A stretch of 64,000 bases of DNA, from assembly GCA_026225945.1 (NCBI GenBank), contig JAMJFZ010001074.1, forward strand, positions 1,008,501-1,072,500, written 5' to 3'. Every line of letters begins with the position of its first letter. Position 1 is the stretch's first letter. The position numbers and the translations under genes were made by a program. The stretch is from Cricetomys ansorgei. Its lineage: Eukaryota > Chordata > Mammalia > Rodentia > Nesomyidae. A model generated the notes under the pieces. It made no database searches, was not told the origin of the DNA, and saw only the letters and a list, made by a program, of their open reading frames with translations. This document shows positions 45,040 to 55,830 of this stretch, one piece after another.

Positions 45040-46150
45040 TTTATTTCTCCAAAAAAAAAAAAAAATCCCAAAGACTATACACAAAAATTTCAGAAATAAT
45101 AAGAATTAAAGAACAGCAAATTAAAACCAATAGTATTCCTGGGCACTACTATTGTACACCTCAAAACCAAAGTTAGGAAAACAATCCCTTTATAGTTGCA
45201 TCGAAAATAATGAAACACTTGGCAATGAAGATAATAGAAGGGGCCTGGGCCCGGCATTGGGAGAAAGTAAAGAACTCCCAAATCGATGGAAGACTCCGTA
45301 TGCTCATGGATTGGGAGACTTTGGTTTGCTGACTCTGCAAGCTCCAGGGTCAGTGAGACACCCTGTCTCAACAAATAGTTGAGGTGATTGAAGAAGATAC
45401 CCAAAGTCAACCTCTGGCCTGCACACACACACACGCGTGCACACACACATGCGGACTAGCACACTTACTTAAAACCCAGTGGGAGCCCCTTCACACTCAG
45501 GGGGACATCTATGGTTTAGAACCAAGCGCTGGCAAGAGAGTGAAGGAACCACAGCTCTCAGAACATCGCTGGGCCGAGTCTGAAACTGTGCGGCTGCTTT
45601 ATAGAGCGCGTTGGCAGTTCCCTGGAGAGTTAATATAAAGATGCCATACGTCTCAGTTCTGCTGCTGGGTGTTTACCAAGAGAAACTGAAGACATACGTC
45701 CGTAGGAAACTGGTGGAGGAATCCATAAAAACACTGTGCCTTGAGCTGAGTATCCTGTCGACTGAAAAGCAGGTCCATAAAACACTGCATACCCACAGGA
45801 TAGAATGGGAAAGAGTCCTGGGAAACAACACATAGTGCCAAACCTTGCTGTATGCTGGGTGGACCCTTGGAAATACAAATGTCACACGTTACGTGATTCC
45901 ATTGCTATGGAATACTCAGAATGGGGAATCTAGAATCAAGATCAATGGTCTTGAGTAGATCTTGAATCAAGATCAATCTAGAATCAAGATCAGTGCTTTC
46001 TGGGGATGGGATTGGGCTGGGGTATGGCTGCTAAGGGGTGTGGGCTTCTCTCTAGGGGGACACACATGTAATTCACTGAGTTGACATTTGCACATCTTTA
46101 TGAATCTATAAAAGCCTACTAAATCAAACACTTAAATAGTGTTAAGCTTT
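45040..46150 (+). mobile_element. L1M-type LINE, ORF2 end and 3' UTR
   Basis: AAGTTAGGAAAACAATCCCT, TATGCTCATGGATTGGGAGA (ORF2 C-terminal region), CGTTGGCAGTTCCCTGGAGA, GGTGTTTACCAAGAGAAACT, TTCCATTGCTATGGAATACT and GGGGATGGGATTGGGCTGGG lead to an end near 46150. It is in order and on the plus strand, interrupted by SINE-like sequence at 45333-45455. No intact frame. Confidence 0.82.
45333..45455 (+). mobile_element. Partial SINE (B3-like 3' half) inside L1M
   Basis: CAAGCTCCAGGGTCAGTGAG, ACACCCTGTCTCAACAAATA, GTCAACCTCTGGCCTGCACA and a CA-rich tail fit the 3' half of a rodent tRNA-derived SINE. L1M sequence resumes after it. Confidence 0.5.
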
Positions 46151-46161
46151 TTAAAAGAACA

Positions 46162-46168
<7 letters not shown>

Positions 46169-46201
<33 letters not shown>
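46169..46201. repeat. (CA)n microsatellite
   Basis: About 16 CA units after the L1M end. Confidence 0.97.
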
Positions 46202-46204
<3 letters not shown>

Positions 46205-46312
46205 TATGCCTTGCTATGTAGCCCCAAAGGGTCTCAAGAATTGTCTTCCTGCTTTAGCCTCCACAGTGGCTAAAATCATAGGTGTGCATGCATTGTACCC
46301 AGCTCTGTTCAT
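46205..46312 (-). mobile_element. B1-related SINE (old)
   Basis: GCCTTGCTATGTAGCCCCAA, GTCTTCCTGCTTTAGCCTCC and CATAGGTGTGCATGCATTGT are reversed B1/PB1 landmarks. Confidence 0.6.
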
Positions 46313-46986
46313 TTTTCCTCAGGGACAACTTATGTCTTAAAAACACACAAAGGCAAAGGAATGAGTTATTAACTATACCACCATTTAGAGATTCGTATTG
46401 TTAACATTCTGCTTTTTATCCTTCCAAAGTTTTGATTCCTCTTTTTCATGTGAGAATCTCAAGTATGTGGGACTTTACATTATCTGCTTCTCTCCTGGGA
46501 GCTGCTCAGTAGTCATCAGGAGTATCCCTTCTCCCTGACCTCTGTATTCCCTTTGCTAGTCTCAGGCCTGAATTCCCTGCCTCCTGGACCCCATGTCTTC
46601 CTTCTTAGCCTATTGGGAGGCTCTGTGGGACCAGCAGCACCAAGGACAGCAAGTGGCAGACCTGTCACTGCTCTGTTTGGGGCTGGTGGCCTCTCTCACA
46701 GTCCAGTAGGTGTGGGCGCTCGCTTCTCTGCTGCCTTCGAGAGTTCCTCATTTCTCTCCTATGCTGGGTTTCCATTTTCCTTAAAACCAAGTCTTTTCCT
46801 TGGATTTGAGTATGGTCTGCCCCCAGTAGACTCTTGGGCAGGGAAAGAGAGGAAACACAAAAGGTGAATCCATTGAGACTTTTCAAATTTAAAAATGTGA
46901 AGTGCTCACACTTGAGTAGCACTAAGGAGCTATGCAGGCTCCTAGGTTCTGAATTTCCCACGAATTAACTGAAGACTCCCTGAGAT
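46313..46986. other. No recognised feature
   Basis: About 670 bp. A plus frame (46553-46867) and a minus frame (46665-46961) overlap; neither is recognised. Confidence 0.4.
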
Positions 46987-47048
46987 GAAGAAAAAGAGGA
47001 AGAAAGGAAGGAAGGAAGGAAGGAAGGAAGGAAGGAAGGAAGGAAGAA

Positions 47049-47121
<73 letters not shown>

Positions 47122-47133
47122 AAAAAGAAAGAG
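46987..47133. repeat. 147-nt uninterrupted polypurine tract, (GGAA)n then (GAAA)n
   Basis: No pyrimidine occurs between 46987 and 47133. It consists of GGAA repeats to about 47044, a GAAGAA joint, then GAAA repeats. Such tracts can form triplex (H-) DNA. The Lys/Arg/Glu-rich frame over it is a by-product. Confidence 0.97.
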
Positions 47134-48294
47134 TCAGAGAAAAGCAAAGTCATTAAAGCAGTTCCTCAGAAGGGATCTGTTCTTGTCCTCAATCCCTAGA
47201 GAGAGTTTTGGGAAAGTCAACATGATGGTCCTGGGAGGAAAGGGGGACTTGGACTTGGGGCTGTCTTCTCATGTATCCTCTGGCAGAGACAAGGCAGAAG
47301 AAATAAAGGGGCGATGTCTTCGTGGGCCATCTTGGAAATGTGTCTGTCCTTGGTATGCTTGTGTGGCCCTGCGGGTGCAGGTATCATTCAGATGCATCCT
47401 CTGCACGGGAGTGGCTGAAGGGAGAGTGAACTCAAACAGCCCGTAGTTGGGATAAGTAAGTTGTTGTTTTGTGGAATTAACATCCAAGACAGAACTGAGA
47501 TGAGGGCTAATCAGTAGCTCTCTGTGTAGGAAAATGGCAAGAGACTGGGCGTCTGCAGCCTGACGTCACAGTGGTGTCACCAGCACATTCCTGGACACTT
47601 CAACAAGTCACAAGGAAGAGAAGGAACCACAGCATAGCAGAGGAAGATGCCACACACAGAGGAATGAAACAGAAACTGACCTACAGAACCTAAGTAAAAT
47701 TTCTTTTGTAAAAATGCAATACTTAGGGTTGCATATTCCACTCGGTAAAACATATGAACATCTTTCTAAGCCAACAAACGTTCTTCTACAATTTAATTTT
47801 TCATTGCTACTTCAAAGCCCACCTTGTGACCTAGCTTAATGATTTAGAAAACCTGCACAGTTCTCTTTTCAAGTGGAAGGCACAAGCCTTCTGAATTAGT
47901 TTGATTATTACGTCGTCAGTTTTCAAAAATCCACACGTTGGAAAGAATCTTTGACTGAGAAGAACTCCAACAGCAACTACAGTTGAGGTTCTGGTGACCA
48001 GAGTTGGCAAAAACAAGTTAACGTCTTTTCCAGGTGGCCTGTTGTGAAGCTGGCGCCTTGTCATCTTGGGTGGCCATGCCAGGGTGACACCGACTCAGCT
48101 CCTTGCAAGGAATGCTCTAGGAATGGAGATCAACTGCTCAAGGAGCCTCCTTGGTGAATATCTTAAATAACAGCCCAATCCAGTTGTCTGCTCACACCTG
48201 GTTCTATGTTCACACAGAGCCTGGGAAGGAAGGGAGGGACACACCTGCTCGTGCTGACTGGGGCCGGTTCCTCACACATGTGAAGTGGTGGGTG
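47134..48294. other. No recognised feature
   Basis: About 1.15 kb. A perfect CRE-type palindrome TGACGTCA lies at 47561-47568, but nothing nearby makes a promoter case. Confidence 0.4.
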
Positions 48295-48540
48295 GGTGTA
48301 TTTGTTAATTTTTCCATTGCTGTGATAAAATACCCAACAGAGCAAGTGAAGGAGGAAGGCTCTGCTTTGGCTCCCAGCTTTCGAGTACAGTTCATGGGCA
48401 GGAAGACTGGTGTTAAGGAGTTTGACATTGCTGGCCACGTACCCACAGTCAGGGAGTAGAGAGAAATAAATGCTGGTTATCAGCTCACTCTCTCCTGTAT
48501 ATTGAATCTGTGACCCCAGGTAGCATTCAGAATCAGCCTG
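48295..48540 (-). mobile_element. MT/ORR1-type MaLR LTR fragment
   Basis: TTCCATTGCTGTGATAAAAT, GGCTCCCAGCTTTCGAGTAC, CACAGTCAGGGAGTAGAGAG and TCAGCTCACTCTCTCCTGTA are reversed rodent MaLR LTR landmarks. The 182-codon minus frame spanning 48163-48711 crosses this and the next repeat and is not a gene. Confidence 0.75.
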
Positions 48541-48554
48541 CCCTGAGGATATTT

Positions 48555-48905
48555 TCATAGACATCAGGAAGTGTTGCAAAAGTTTACTTTTAGTTATATA
48601 TAAAACGATGGTTTTGTGCACTGTTCGATGAGGGGCTACATAGGCCTTGGCGTTTGTATGTCTGCAGGTGTTGGATTTATGTGGGGGTGTTTGATTGCTG
48701 ATGATCTGCATGTGCTATCAGTAGACCACCTGAGCAGTTCTGGATCAATAAAAACACCTGAGCTCAGACGCTCAGGGTTCCACTGTCAAGTCTGGTGCTG
48801 GTCAGGAAGGTGGTTCTCTCTGCTGAGATCTGGCAGGGATTCTACCTATGAATATGCCTCCTTCTCTTCCTTGGTGAGCCCCTGCAGCAGCATAAGAACT
48901 ACAAG
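48555..48905 (+). mobile_element. Unnamed LTR-like repeat, copy 1
   Basis: Aligns with 53465-53775 along its whole length: TTTAGTTAT, GCAGGTGTTGGATTT, ATCAGTA-ACCTGAG, CAATAAAAACACCTGAGCTC, GGTTCTCTCTGCTGAGATCT and TTGGTGAGCC. AATAAA is at 48747-48752. By eye about 70-75% identical. The poly(A) signal position suggests an LTR. Family not recognised. Confidence 0.7.
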
Positions 48906-48969
48906 GAAGTGTTTTCAGTCAGGGTGACAGTGAAGATTAACTACACTACGGCAGTGGGCTTGCCCTAAA

Positions 48970-49130
48970 AGACCTGGCGATGGGCCTGGGGAGATGACTC
49001 AGGAGTTGGGAGCACTGGCTGCTAATTGTTAGGAGCAATGCTCCTCTACATTGCTGCAGGGGACTGGGGTTTGGCTTACAACTGATGCCCCTCCCACACA
49101 CCACAAATAAACAAATGCTATGGACTTGTG
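48970..49130 (+). mobile_element. B3 SINE
   Basis: GGGCCTGGGGAGATGACTCA, GAGTTGGGAGCACTGGCTGC, GCAGGGGACTGGGGTTTGGC and a CACACACC-AAATAAACAAA tail. Diverged. Confidence 0.8.
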
Positions 49131-50949
49131 CAGTTAGAAAAAGGACTCACTTCGGGACAGGTACAGAGATCCAGAGTCTAGATGGCTGATCTTATTATTG
49201 GTGGTATGATGATTATCCTTAGTGGCGCTGGACACAAGAGGAGCTCTTTGAATTTTTGATTACCCGCCGCCTACCCCAGGGTGCTGTTCCCTGTTCTTTG
49301 GGGGCCTGACATTTGTCACAACTTGGCTCCTCCAGCTGAGATTTGCCTTGGAATTTTGTTTTTTTGTTTCACTGGTTGTTTGATTGCTTGTTTTGTTTTT
49401 GTGCTCAGAGCTTTCGGGGGGGGGGGGGGGATGATGGTGTTTGGCTCAACAACAGCGTTTGGATCAATATGAGTTAGTCAAAATATATTTCCATTTGTTC
49501 TCTGTATTTTGTACATTTTATTCTACAAATAAAAGACACGTAACCTATTCACTAAGGTCACAAGAAACTTTTTTAAAGCCTTCTCCAGTTACAGAAATAC
49601 ATGCAAATTCCTGGTTGCCTTTTTTGGTTTTTTTTGTTTTTTTAAGAAAAGTGTCCTTTTCCACCAAGCATTAGAAATGAAGGGGAACATTTGCAATATG
49701 AATTCTGATGCTAAATCAATTATAACTTGCTACCGTGTCATCTGCTGGTTTGTAGTGTTGCATGGCATTCAGGGTATGCTATCTTCATTAGTTGGAAGAA
49801 TAAAATTAGACTCATATGCAGACTTTCCTGGTGATTTATTTAATTTCCTGTTTTCTACCTTCTATGTGTGTGTATGTGTGATCTCTGCAGGACTATTTAG
49901 AAAGTTTCCCCTTTGAAAATGGCCCAAGGAGTAAAGGAAACCTCTGTGCTAATGCTTTCTGGGCTGGTGAGGGGAACAGATGTCACACAGGAATGCCTGG
50001 TGAAGAGTTATTGTCCCTTCCAAACCATGACTGGGCAAAGAGGGTCAGGGTTGGGATGGGGCGGTGGGGGTTGGGCACAGAAAATAGAGCTCACTGGCTT
50101 TATGTAGCATGATGATGATGAGCTTTCCATGTGCTGGGAGCTGGGATGAATGGCGTAGAGCCCGTTTGTCTTAAGTGGGTCAGAAAAATAACATCAGACA
50201 TGAAACAAGGCTGGGTTACTTGCACACATTAATAGTGGTCATGCCTTTAAGGACTCTTGAAAATAGATAGCCCTTCCTTTGCTTGCAAAAGGAAACTAAC
50301 ATTGGTGGAAGGATGGGCTTAGTCCCTCTGACCCTTCCCTCCCTCCCACAGACTGGGGCTGTTGGCATCCATTGAACAGCAGTTGGAATGGGTGAAACAG
50401 CTCCACCCAGATTTCTGAACACTCCATGCTTCCCTGCTTGAAGGAGCCACCTCTTTCCTGTACTCTCCTACAGGAAAAAGCAGGGGCCAGGAGAGAAGTG
50501 TGGGATGTTGGGAATATCATATTGACAGAGCAGAAGCCCTGAGGTCCGTGAACTTCAGCCATCATGTTGTGGGATGCGCTGCTGCACTGTGTGAGGGATG
50601 ACACTCTGATCTGGGTCTGAAGTGCAAAAACTGAATCCGATGGGGCTGGCATTTACCTAGGAATAGAACAGGGAGGCTAACCTCCCATCAACCACTCCCC
50701 ACCCCCACCCCGGACAGAAGAACTCCACTCAGTCAAAGGACAGGTGTCACAACATCTGATTCAGAGAATACGTTCTGGCTTTCTCATTAGAAATGTTCCC
50801 TCTTCTTACCCCAAATGAGTTAGAAACCTCGGCTTTACCCAGCACAGAGGCCAGCACCAACACCGAGTTATAGTTTGATTCAACACAGAGAGCAGCTGCC
50901 CTCAGAACATCTTCTTCAGACTCATTCCTCTCTCACTGGTAAAATGGCT
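49131..50949. other. No recognised feature apart from homopolymers
   Basis: About 1.8 kb. Contains a run of 15 G at 49416-49430 and T-rich runs at 49618-49645. No gene or repeat family recognised. Confidence 0.45.
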
Positions 50950-51125
50950 TTGTTTCAGCCAGAAAGATAGCTCAGCAGGTAAAGGTGCCTGCCACCAAGC
51001 CAGACAATCTGCATGCCACCCCCGGGACCCATGTGGTAGAGAAGAACCAACCCCTGAAAGTTCTTCCCTGATCTCTACACATGAGCATGCTCCAGACACA
51101 CCAAACTTCTTCAATTTAAAAGAAA
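50950..51125 (+). mobile_element. B3 SINE
   Basis: GCCAGAAAGATAGCTCAGCA, GGTAAAGGTGCCTGCCACCA, GGGACCCATGTGGTAGAGAA and CTCTACACATGAGCATGCTC. Both pol III boxes of the tRNA-like head are visible. Confidence 0.92.
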
Positions 51126-51165
51126 AGCTGTGCATTTTAATGTCTTTTTTTTTCTCCCTAGATAG

Positions 51166-51410
51166 CTTCGGGGCTAGAGGAATGGCTCACGGTAGGTAAG
51201 AAAAACAGCTGTTCTTCTAGAAGATCTGGGTTTGATTCCCAGCACCCACATGTTTGAAGCAAGTAACTCCTGTCACCATCTGTAATTCCTGTTCCATAGG
51301 ATCCAAGGCCCTCTTCTGGCCTCCTTCCTTGGGCACTGTCATGAATACAGCGCACAGACACACACACACTCAGGAAAAAGACCCATTCACGTAAAATAAA
51401 ATTTAAAAAT
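51166..51410 (+). mobile_element. B2 SINE
   Basis: CGGGGCTAGAGGAATGGCTC, AGATCTGGGTTTGATTCCCA, GCACCCACATGTTTGAAGCA, CCCTCTTCTGGCCTCC and a CACACA...AAAATAAAAT tail. Full length, lying about 40 bp after the B3 at 50950. Confidence 0.93.
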
Positions 51411-51911
51411 AATATATTCTAAATATAGTTTCCCTATTTAAAAAGATGATAATGTAGCTAAAGACTTAGTTACAGCACACTGGGATGAAGAGTGTGGACA
51501 GTCTTCCCGCAATGGGGCAGTCCGTATGGTCCTATCCTGGTCGTCAGGGTGGTATATAGGACTGACCCGGTCATTCCTAGCATGGAAAGGGCAGGGACCA
51601 TCCAGTCTGCTGAGAGTCGGGCAACAGATGAATGGCGACACTTGATAGGCACCTTAGGATCTGCATCACTGATAGTTACTTGATTGGCTGTAAAAATAGC
51701 CTCGCAGAGGCCGTTGGTATCACAGAACACAATCTCGTGGAGAGGAGGCTACGTCCTAGGACCTCTTGCTCACCACAGCGACTAAATAAAGTACACGGGA
51801 TTCAGTACCACTCGAAAATCGCTACGAGTAGGTTTTATGCGCCGCTCACCCCCTTTGGCACGTGGATGCGTAGTTCAGAACATCACGCTATGCACCACGG
51901 AGCTCTGCGAC
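51411..51911. other. No recognised feature
   Basis: About 500 bp. Overlapping frames on both strands, unrecognised. Somewhat CpG-richer near 51810-51900 but not an island. Confidence 0.4.
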
Positions 51912-51990
51912 TCTCTTCCCCAGGCTGAGGGTCAAACTTCGAACCCTGCATGTGCTGGTTAGGTGAGCGCTCTACTTCAGCTCTGTGACT
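51912..51990 (-). mobile_element. ID-like SINE fragment
   Basis: CAAACTTCGAACCCTGCATG, CTGGTTAGGTGAGCGCTCTA and CTTCAGCTCTGTGACTCACA are a reversed ID core with tRNA-Ala-type boxes. Confidence 0.7.
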
Positions 51991-52367
51991 CACACCCCTC
52001 TGTACAAAACTCAAACGGCAAGTTTACCCTCACACATGCTAGTTCAAAGGTGTCTGCAGGCTTGAGCAATTTATATAGCAGAGGAAGATGTTTGGTTGAA
52101 GCAACGCTCTGATTTTTTTTTTTTAAAGTATGAAGTCTTTTATTGTATTGTTCTACTTTTTATTTTTTTTATTTTAACGGCTTTGATTTCAATTTGTGTT
52201 GCTTTAATCATGTTCCTCTTTGAGGTTCTCTGAACCTTACTCAAAGGGCTTCATCTAGAATCTAGCATTCAGCAAAAGGCTTTAGGCCACGTCTGCCATC
52301 CCAAGGGTCCATGTCTGTAAAATTCTCTTGGACTGATTCCACACCAGCTCATATGAATGATGGTATT
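51991..52367. other. No recognised feature
   Basis: T/A-rich runs at 52112-52190; otherwise unassigned. Confidence 0.4.
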
Positions 52368-52715
52368 TTTTTTAATTTTATTTTTATGTATGTATGTTTA
52401 TATGTATGATATCTGTGTTTGTGGTACATGTGCATGTGTGTATGTGTGTATGTAGGTATGTGAGCAGAGGCCAGAGGACGATACCTGGTATCTGCTTTGT
52501 CACTCTCCACTTTGTTCCGTGGAGACAGGGTCTCTGGCTGAACCTGGATGGCTTGTGGCCATTGAGCCCCAGCAATCCTTCTGCCTCTGCTCCCACAGTG
52601 TTGGGGGCTGCAGATGAGTACAACCATGGCTGGCTTTTGTGCTGGGATTCAAACTCAGGCCCTGAAGCTGTTCAGCAAGTGCTCTTCCCTACTGAGACAG
52701 TTCCCGGGTCAGGTT
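52368..52715 (-). mobile_element. Composite B-type SINE (B4/RSINE-like)
   Basis: A TATG/TGTG-rich tail, GCAGAGGCCAGAGGACGATA, GTGGAGACAGGGTCTCTGGC, TCCTTCTGCCTCTGCTCCCA, GTGCTGGGATTCAAACTCAG and ACTGAGACAGTTCCC: a tRNA-type head, a B1-like middle and a B3-like tail, reversed. Confidence 0.8.
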
Positions 52716-53091
52716 CTTGTTTTTACTTCTCCATTTCTGACATCCAAAGAGGGAGTTCTACCCATCCACACAGCTCATATTTAATATTTGATATTTCCAC
52801 TGTATCGAGTGCTTTGTGCAGGTGTTAGGGGACGGGCATCATATTTGCATCAGCTGGGATCCTTCTTCCTGCAGCAAGTTGGCCCGAGTCCTGTATATCG
52901 TGGGAAAAGATTCTTCTGAATTCAGAGACCTTGCCAAAGACAGTTTAATCTTTAAAAAAAACAAAATACATCAAACTTAATAGAGCCGAACATATAACAG
53001 ACTCGACTCATACTGGTTAGGTAAGTACTGCTGAGCCGCCTCTCCCCCGTGGTCACCCACTGGTGCCTTTACTTTATCAGACTCATTGGCT
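52716..53091. other. No recognised feature
   Basis: About 375 bp without a recognised repeat or gene. Confidence 0.4.
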
Positions 53092-53405
53092 TCTTGTATT
53101 AGTTATGGCACCTACCAAACAGCTGACAAAAGCAACTTAAGTGAGGGAGGGTTTATTTCGGCTCAGTTTCACATCGTGCCGAGGAGGCCCGGAGGCTTGC
53201 CACGTTGTAGGTACAGTCAGGAAGCAGGGCTTGGAACGCAGAGCGCCTCCATTCTTCCTTTACCTCATCTGTGGGGCCATCCACATTCAGGGTAGATCTT
53301 TAACCCTCAGTTAATCCTTGCTGAACTCATCCTCAGACTCACCTAGGGGTGGTTGTTTTAATCTAGAGGCAGAGCCAACATGGGGCAAAAGAAAGGACCC
53401 AGTCT
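53092..53405 (-). mobile_element. MT/ORR1-type MaLR LTR
   Basis: TGTATTAGTTATGGCACC, AGCTGACAAAAGCAACTTAA, GGGTTTATTTCGGCTCAG, TACAGTCAGGAAGCAGGGC and ACATTCAGGGTAGATCTTTA are reversed rodent MaLR LTR landmarks. Confidence 0.78.
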
Positions 53406-53464
53406 TGGAATTGCAAATCCCAAACCAGGCTACCCTTGACTTGACAACGAAGATGGGGGAGTTT

Positions 53465-53775
53465 ATTTTTAGTTATGTTTGAAATTGTTTGATGCACGGT
53501 TGGGTGAGGGTAAGTCTAGAGTGTTCTGTATTGCCTGCAGGTGTTGGATTTCTATGGGGGTTGTTTAATTGCTAATGGTCGGTATGTGGTATCAGTAAAA
53601 TACCTGAGGTGTTCTGAAAGAATAAAAACTCCTAGCTCAGAGCTCGGGGTTCCTCTGTCGATCGAGTTTGGCTCTGGCCAAGACAGTGGTTCCCTCTGTT
53701 GAGGTCTGGCGGTGCTTCCACCTATGACAATGCCTCATCTCTCTTGGTGAGCCGCTCAGTAGGTATACAACTACA
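53465..53775 (+). mobile_element. Unnamed LTR-like repeat, copy 2
   Basis: Partner of 48555-48905 with AATAAA at 53621-53626. Shares GCAGGTGTTGGATTT, TATCAGTAAAATACCTGAG, GGTTCCCTCTGTTGAGGTCT and TTGGTGAGCC. It again lies directly after a reversed MaLR LTR. Confidence 0.7.
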
Positions 53776-54764
53776 TGAAGATTCACCATCAAGACCAGAC
53801 AGAGAACATGCAAGGGTCTGGCCGGGAGAGGACAACAAGGATAGGTACAGATTTAGAAAAACAGAGACCTCAAGCCCCGTGTACAGTTATTAGGAATCCA
53901 TTTTTTCAAATCCATGGAGGTCCAAACAAACAGTATGAGGCTGGAATTGAACTCAGAGCCCACCAGCTTACCCTCAGCGACTGGTCCAATGTCCCTCACC
54001 ACGTATCTGAAAATGAAATATAGACAGAGGAGTAATCTCAAATTATACTACCTAGTGAGATACTGCCTAGTCATACGGCCTAGTGCGAAGTCAAGGTAGC
54101 CTGGGTTGGGGTTTGTAACTCAAAGACTGGTGCCTTTCTTTGCTCCACTTTGGCTTTGCTCCACTTTGTTTCTAGGTTAAAACAACAACACAATAAAAAG
54201 CACTTAAAAAAAAAAAAAAAGAAGGGTCCACATGTATTTTACCCTCATTAAACTAAATATTGTCAAACTACTTTATCCTTGAATTCCATTAAGCTGGGTA
54301 ACATGAAAAAACATGGCTAAGTTAGCCAAGAGCCGGGGCGGACAGGCAAGCCCTGTCTGTTGGAAGGCAGGGCGGGCTGTTACGTAAGTGTGTGGCTCAG
54401 GTTTCTGTGCCTCAGCAGTGAACCTACCAACTGCGCGCAGCATCACACCTGACTCGGAAGTCCTGACACCTCACTTTCCAGTCATTGTCTGGCTGAAGGC
54501 CGGGATGCTCCTTGCATCCTGAGAAATGATCCTGGCCCAGCGACAAAGCCTTATTTAGAGTCATGTCTGACACATGGCCCACTAGCTGAGTCCTGGACCC
54601 TTTGCCTGCGGCCTCTTTACTGGCTTTACATCTGCCTTGAAGGTGTGGATTCAGCAAGAGGGGAGTGCGGGACTGCGACAGGGACCAGCCTTGGGAATAA
54701 GTCAGAGCTACCTCTGAGCATCCTTTTGACTACCTTGCTGATCTCATTAACAAAAAGACACTTC
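53776..54764. other. No recognised feature
   Basis: About 1 kb. A poly(A) run lies at 54206-54220 and a TTACGTAA palindrome at 54380-54387. No gene recognised. Confidence 0.4.
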
Positions 54765-55220
54765 CAGGTGCCTGCTGCGTCCCAGGCTCTGCTCTAGGAT
54801 CCGAGGGACGATAGCGAACAAACAGAGGGGAAAAAAAAAAGTCTTTGCTTTTGTGACACTAGAGAGGAGATCGACAGCAAATGAAAAGGTATTCAAGTAC
54901 AGTGTATTGAAGGTGATGGGATCTAGGGATGGAACGAAGAGAAATGGGGAGGAGAGAGCAATTCAGGTGGTATGTTCAGGGATGACCCAGTGGGCAAGGA
55001 CGGGAAGGAGGGGAAGCAGTAAAGTGTACAGGTATGTGAGAGGGGCTCTGTGCAAGGCTCCAGGGGCAGAGGATGCATGGAGCTGTCCGGGACCAGGAGG
55101 CCACCTTGCTAGAGGGAACGGTGGCCTGACAGTGACAGAAAGTGATTGATGGAGGCCCTGGAGGGTGATCAGACATCTGCAGTGGCTTAAGTGGCAGCCA
55201 CTGTGTGATAGAGATCGAAG
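54765..55220 (-). mobile_element. Ancient L2-like LINE segment
   Basis: GTGCCTGCTGCGTCCCAGGC, TCTGCTCTAGGATCCGAGGG, GTGACACTAGAGAGGAGATC and GTGCAAGGCTCCAGGGGCAG run in the order of a reversed old L2-class repeat. Confidence 0.55.
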
Positions 55221-55361
55221 AATATCCTCATGGATTAAGTAAGAGGTTCGAGAGAATGAATAACAAAGAATGACTTTGAGGAGGTGTTGGCTTGAGTGCC
55301 TGGGAGACTGAGAGGTGCCACTGAAGGGGGACAGGAAATCGGGAGTTTATTAGGGGAACTA

Positions 55362-55385
55362 TTACTCCTCCTCCTCCTCTTATTA

Positions 55386-55422
<37 letters not shown>

Positions 55423-55434
55423 TACTATTATTTT
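55362..55434. repeat. (CTC)n(ATT)n microsatellite
   Basis: CTCCTCCTCCTC followed by about 16 ATT units with ACT variants. Confidence 0.97.
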
Positions 55435-55436
55435 GA

Positions 55437-55490
55437 TCTTTTGAGACAGGGTTTCTCTGTTGTAACTGTGGGTGCCCTGGAACTCACAGA
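55437..55490 (-). mobile_element. B1 SINE, 5'-truncated
   Basis: TTTGAGACAGGGTTTCTCTG, TTGTAACTGTGGGTGCCCTG and GAACTCACAGAGATGGGG are the reversed 3' part of a B1. The preceding ATT array probably grew from its tail. Confidence 0.88.
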
Positions 55491-55559
55491 GATGGGGAAT
55501 TACTAAGTGAAGATGATAAACACAATTACTCATCAGTCTGAAGAACATGAAAGAGACCC

Positions 55560-55830
55560 AGACTAAAGACATAAATGTAGGATTCCATTGTGATGCTTTA
55601 TGTTGGTTGGCAATACGACAGTCGGATGTAAAAACCACTTTGGAGACAAATCTCTAGGCATATCCATGATAGATTTTCCAGACTAGGTTAATGGAGGTGG
55701 GAAGACCCACTTTAACCACCAGGCCACACGAAAAGGAGAAAGCAAGCTAGGCACTAGCCTTCGTCTCCCTCTGCTCCCTGATTGTGGATGAAGTGTGGAT
55801 CAGCTGCCTCAAGCTATGAACTTGAACTAC
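55560..55830 (+). mobile_element. MT/ORR1-type MaLR LTR fragment
   Basis: TATGTTGGTTGGCAATAC, ACAAATCTCTAGGCATATCC, AGGTTAATGGAGGTGGGAAG, GGAGAAAGCAAGCTAGGCAC, CTCTGCTCCCTGATTGTGGA and CAGCTGCCTCAAGC follow a forward rodent MaLR-class LTR. Confidence 0.7.

Noticed and set aside
46985..47446. 153-codon Lys/Arg/Glu-rich frame
   Set aside because: Its first third is the GGAA/GAAA tract; the rest has no family resemblance.
47561..47568. Perfect CRE palindrome TGACGTCA
   Set aside because: No promoter, TSS or gene nearby; a single 8-bp site is weak evidence.
48163..48711. 182-codon minus-strand frame, the longest in the window
   Set aside because: It spans a MaLR LTR fragment and the start of another dispersed repeat, and the peptide matches nothing I recognise.
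54380..54387. TTACGTAA (PAR-bZIP/C-EBP-like palindrome)
   Set aside because: Isolated 8-bp match without context.
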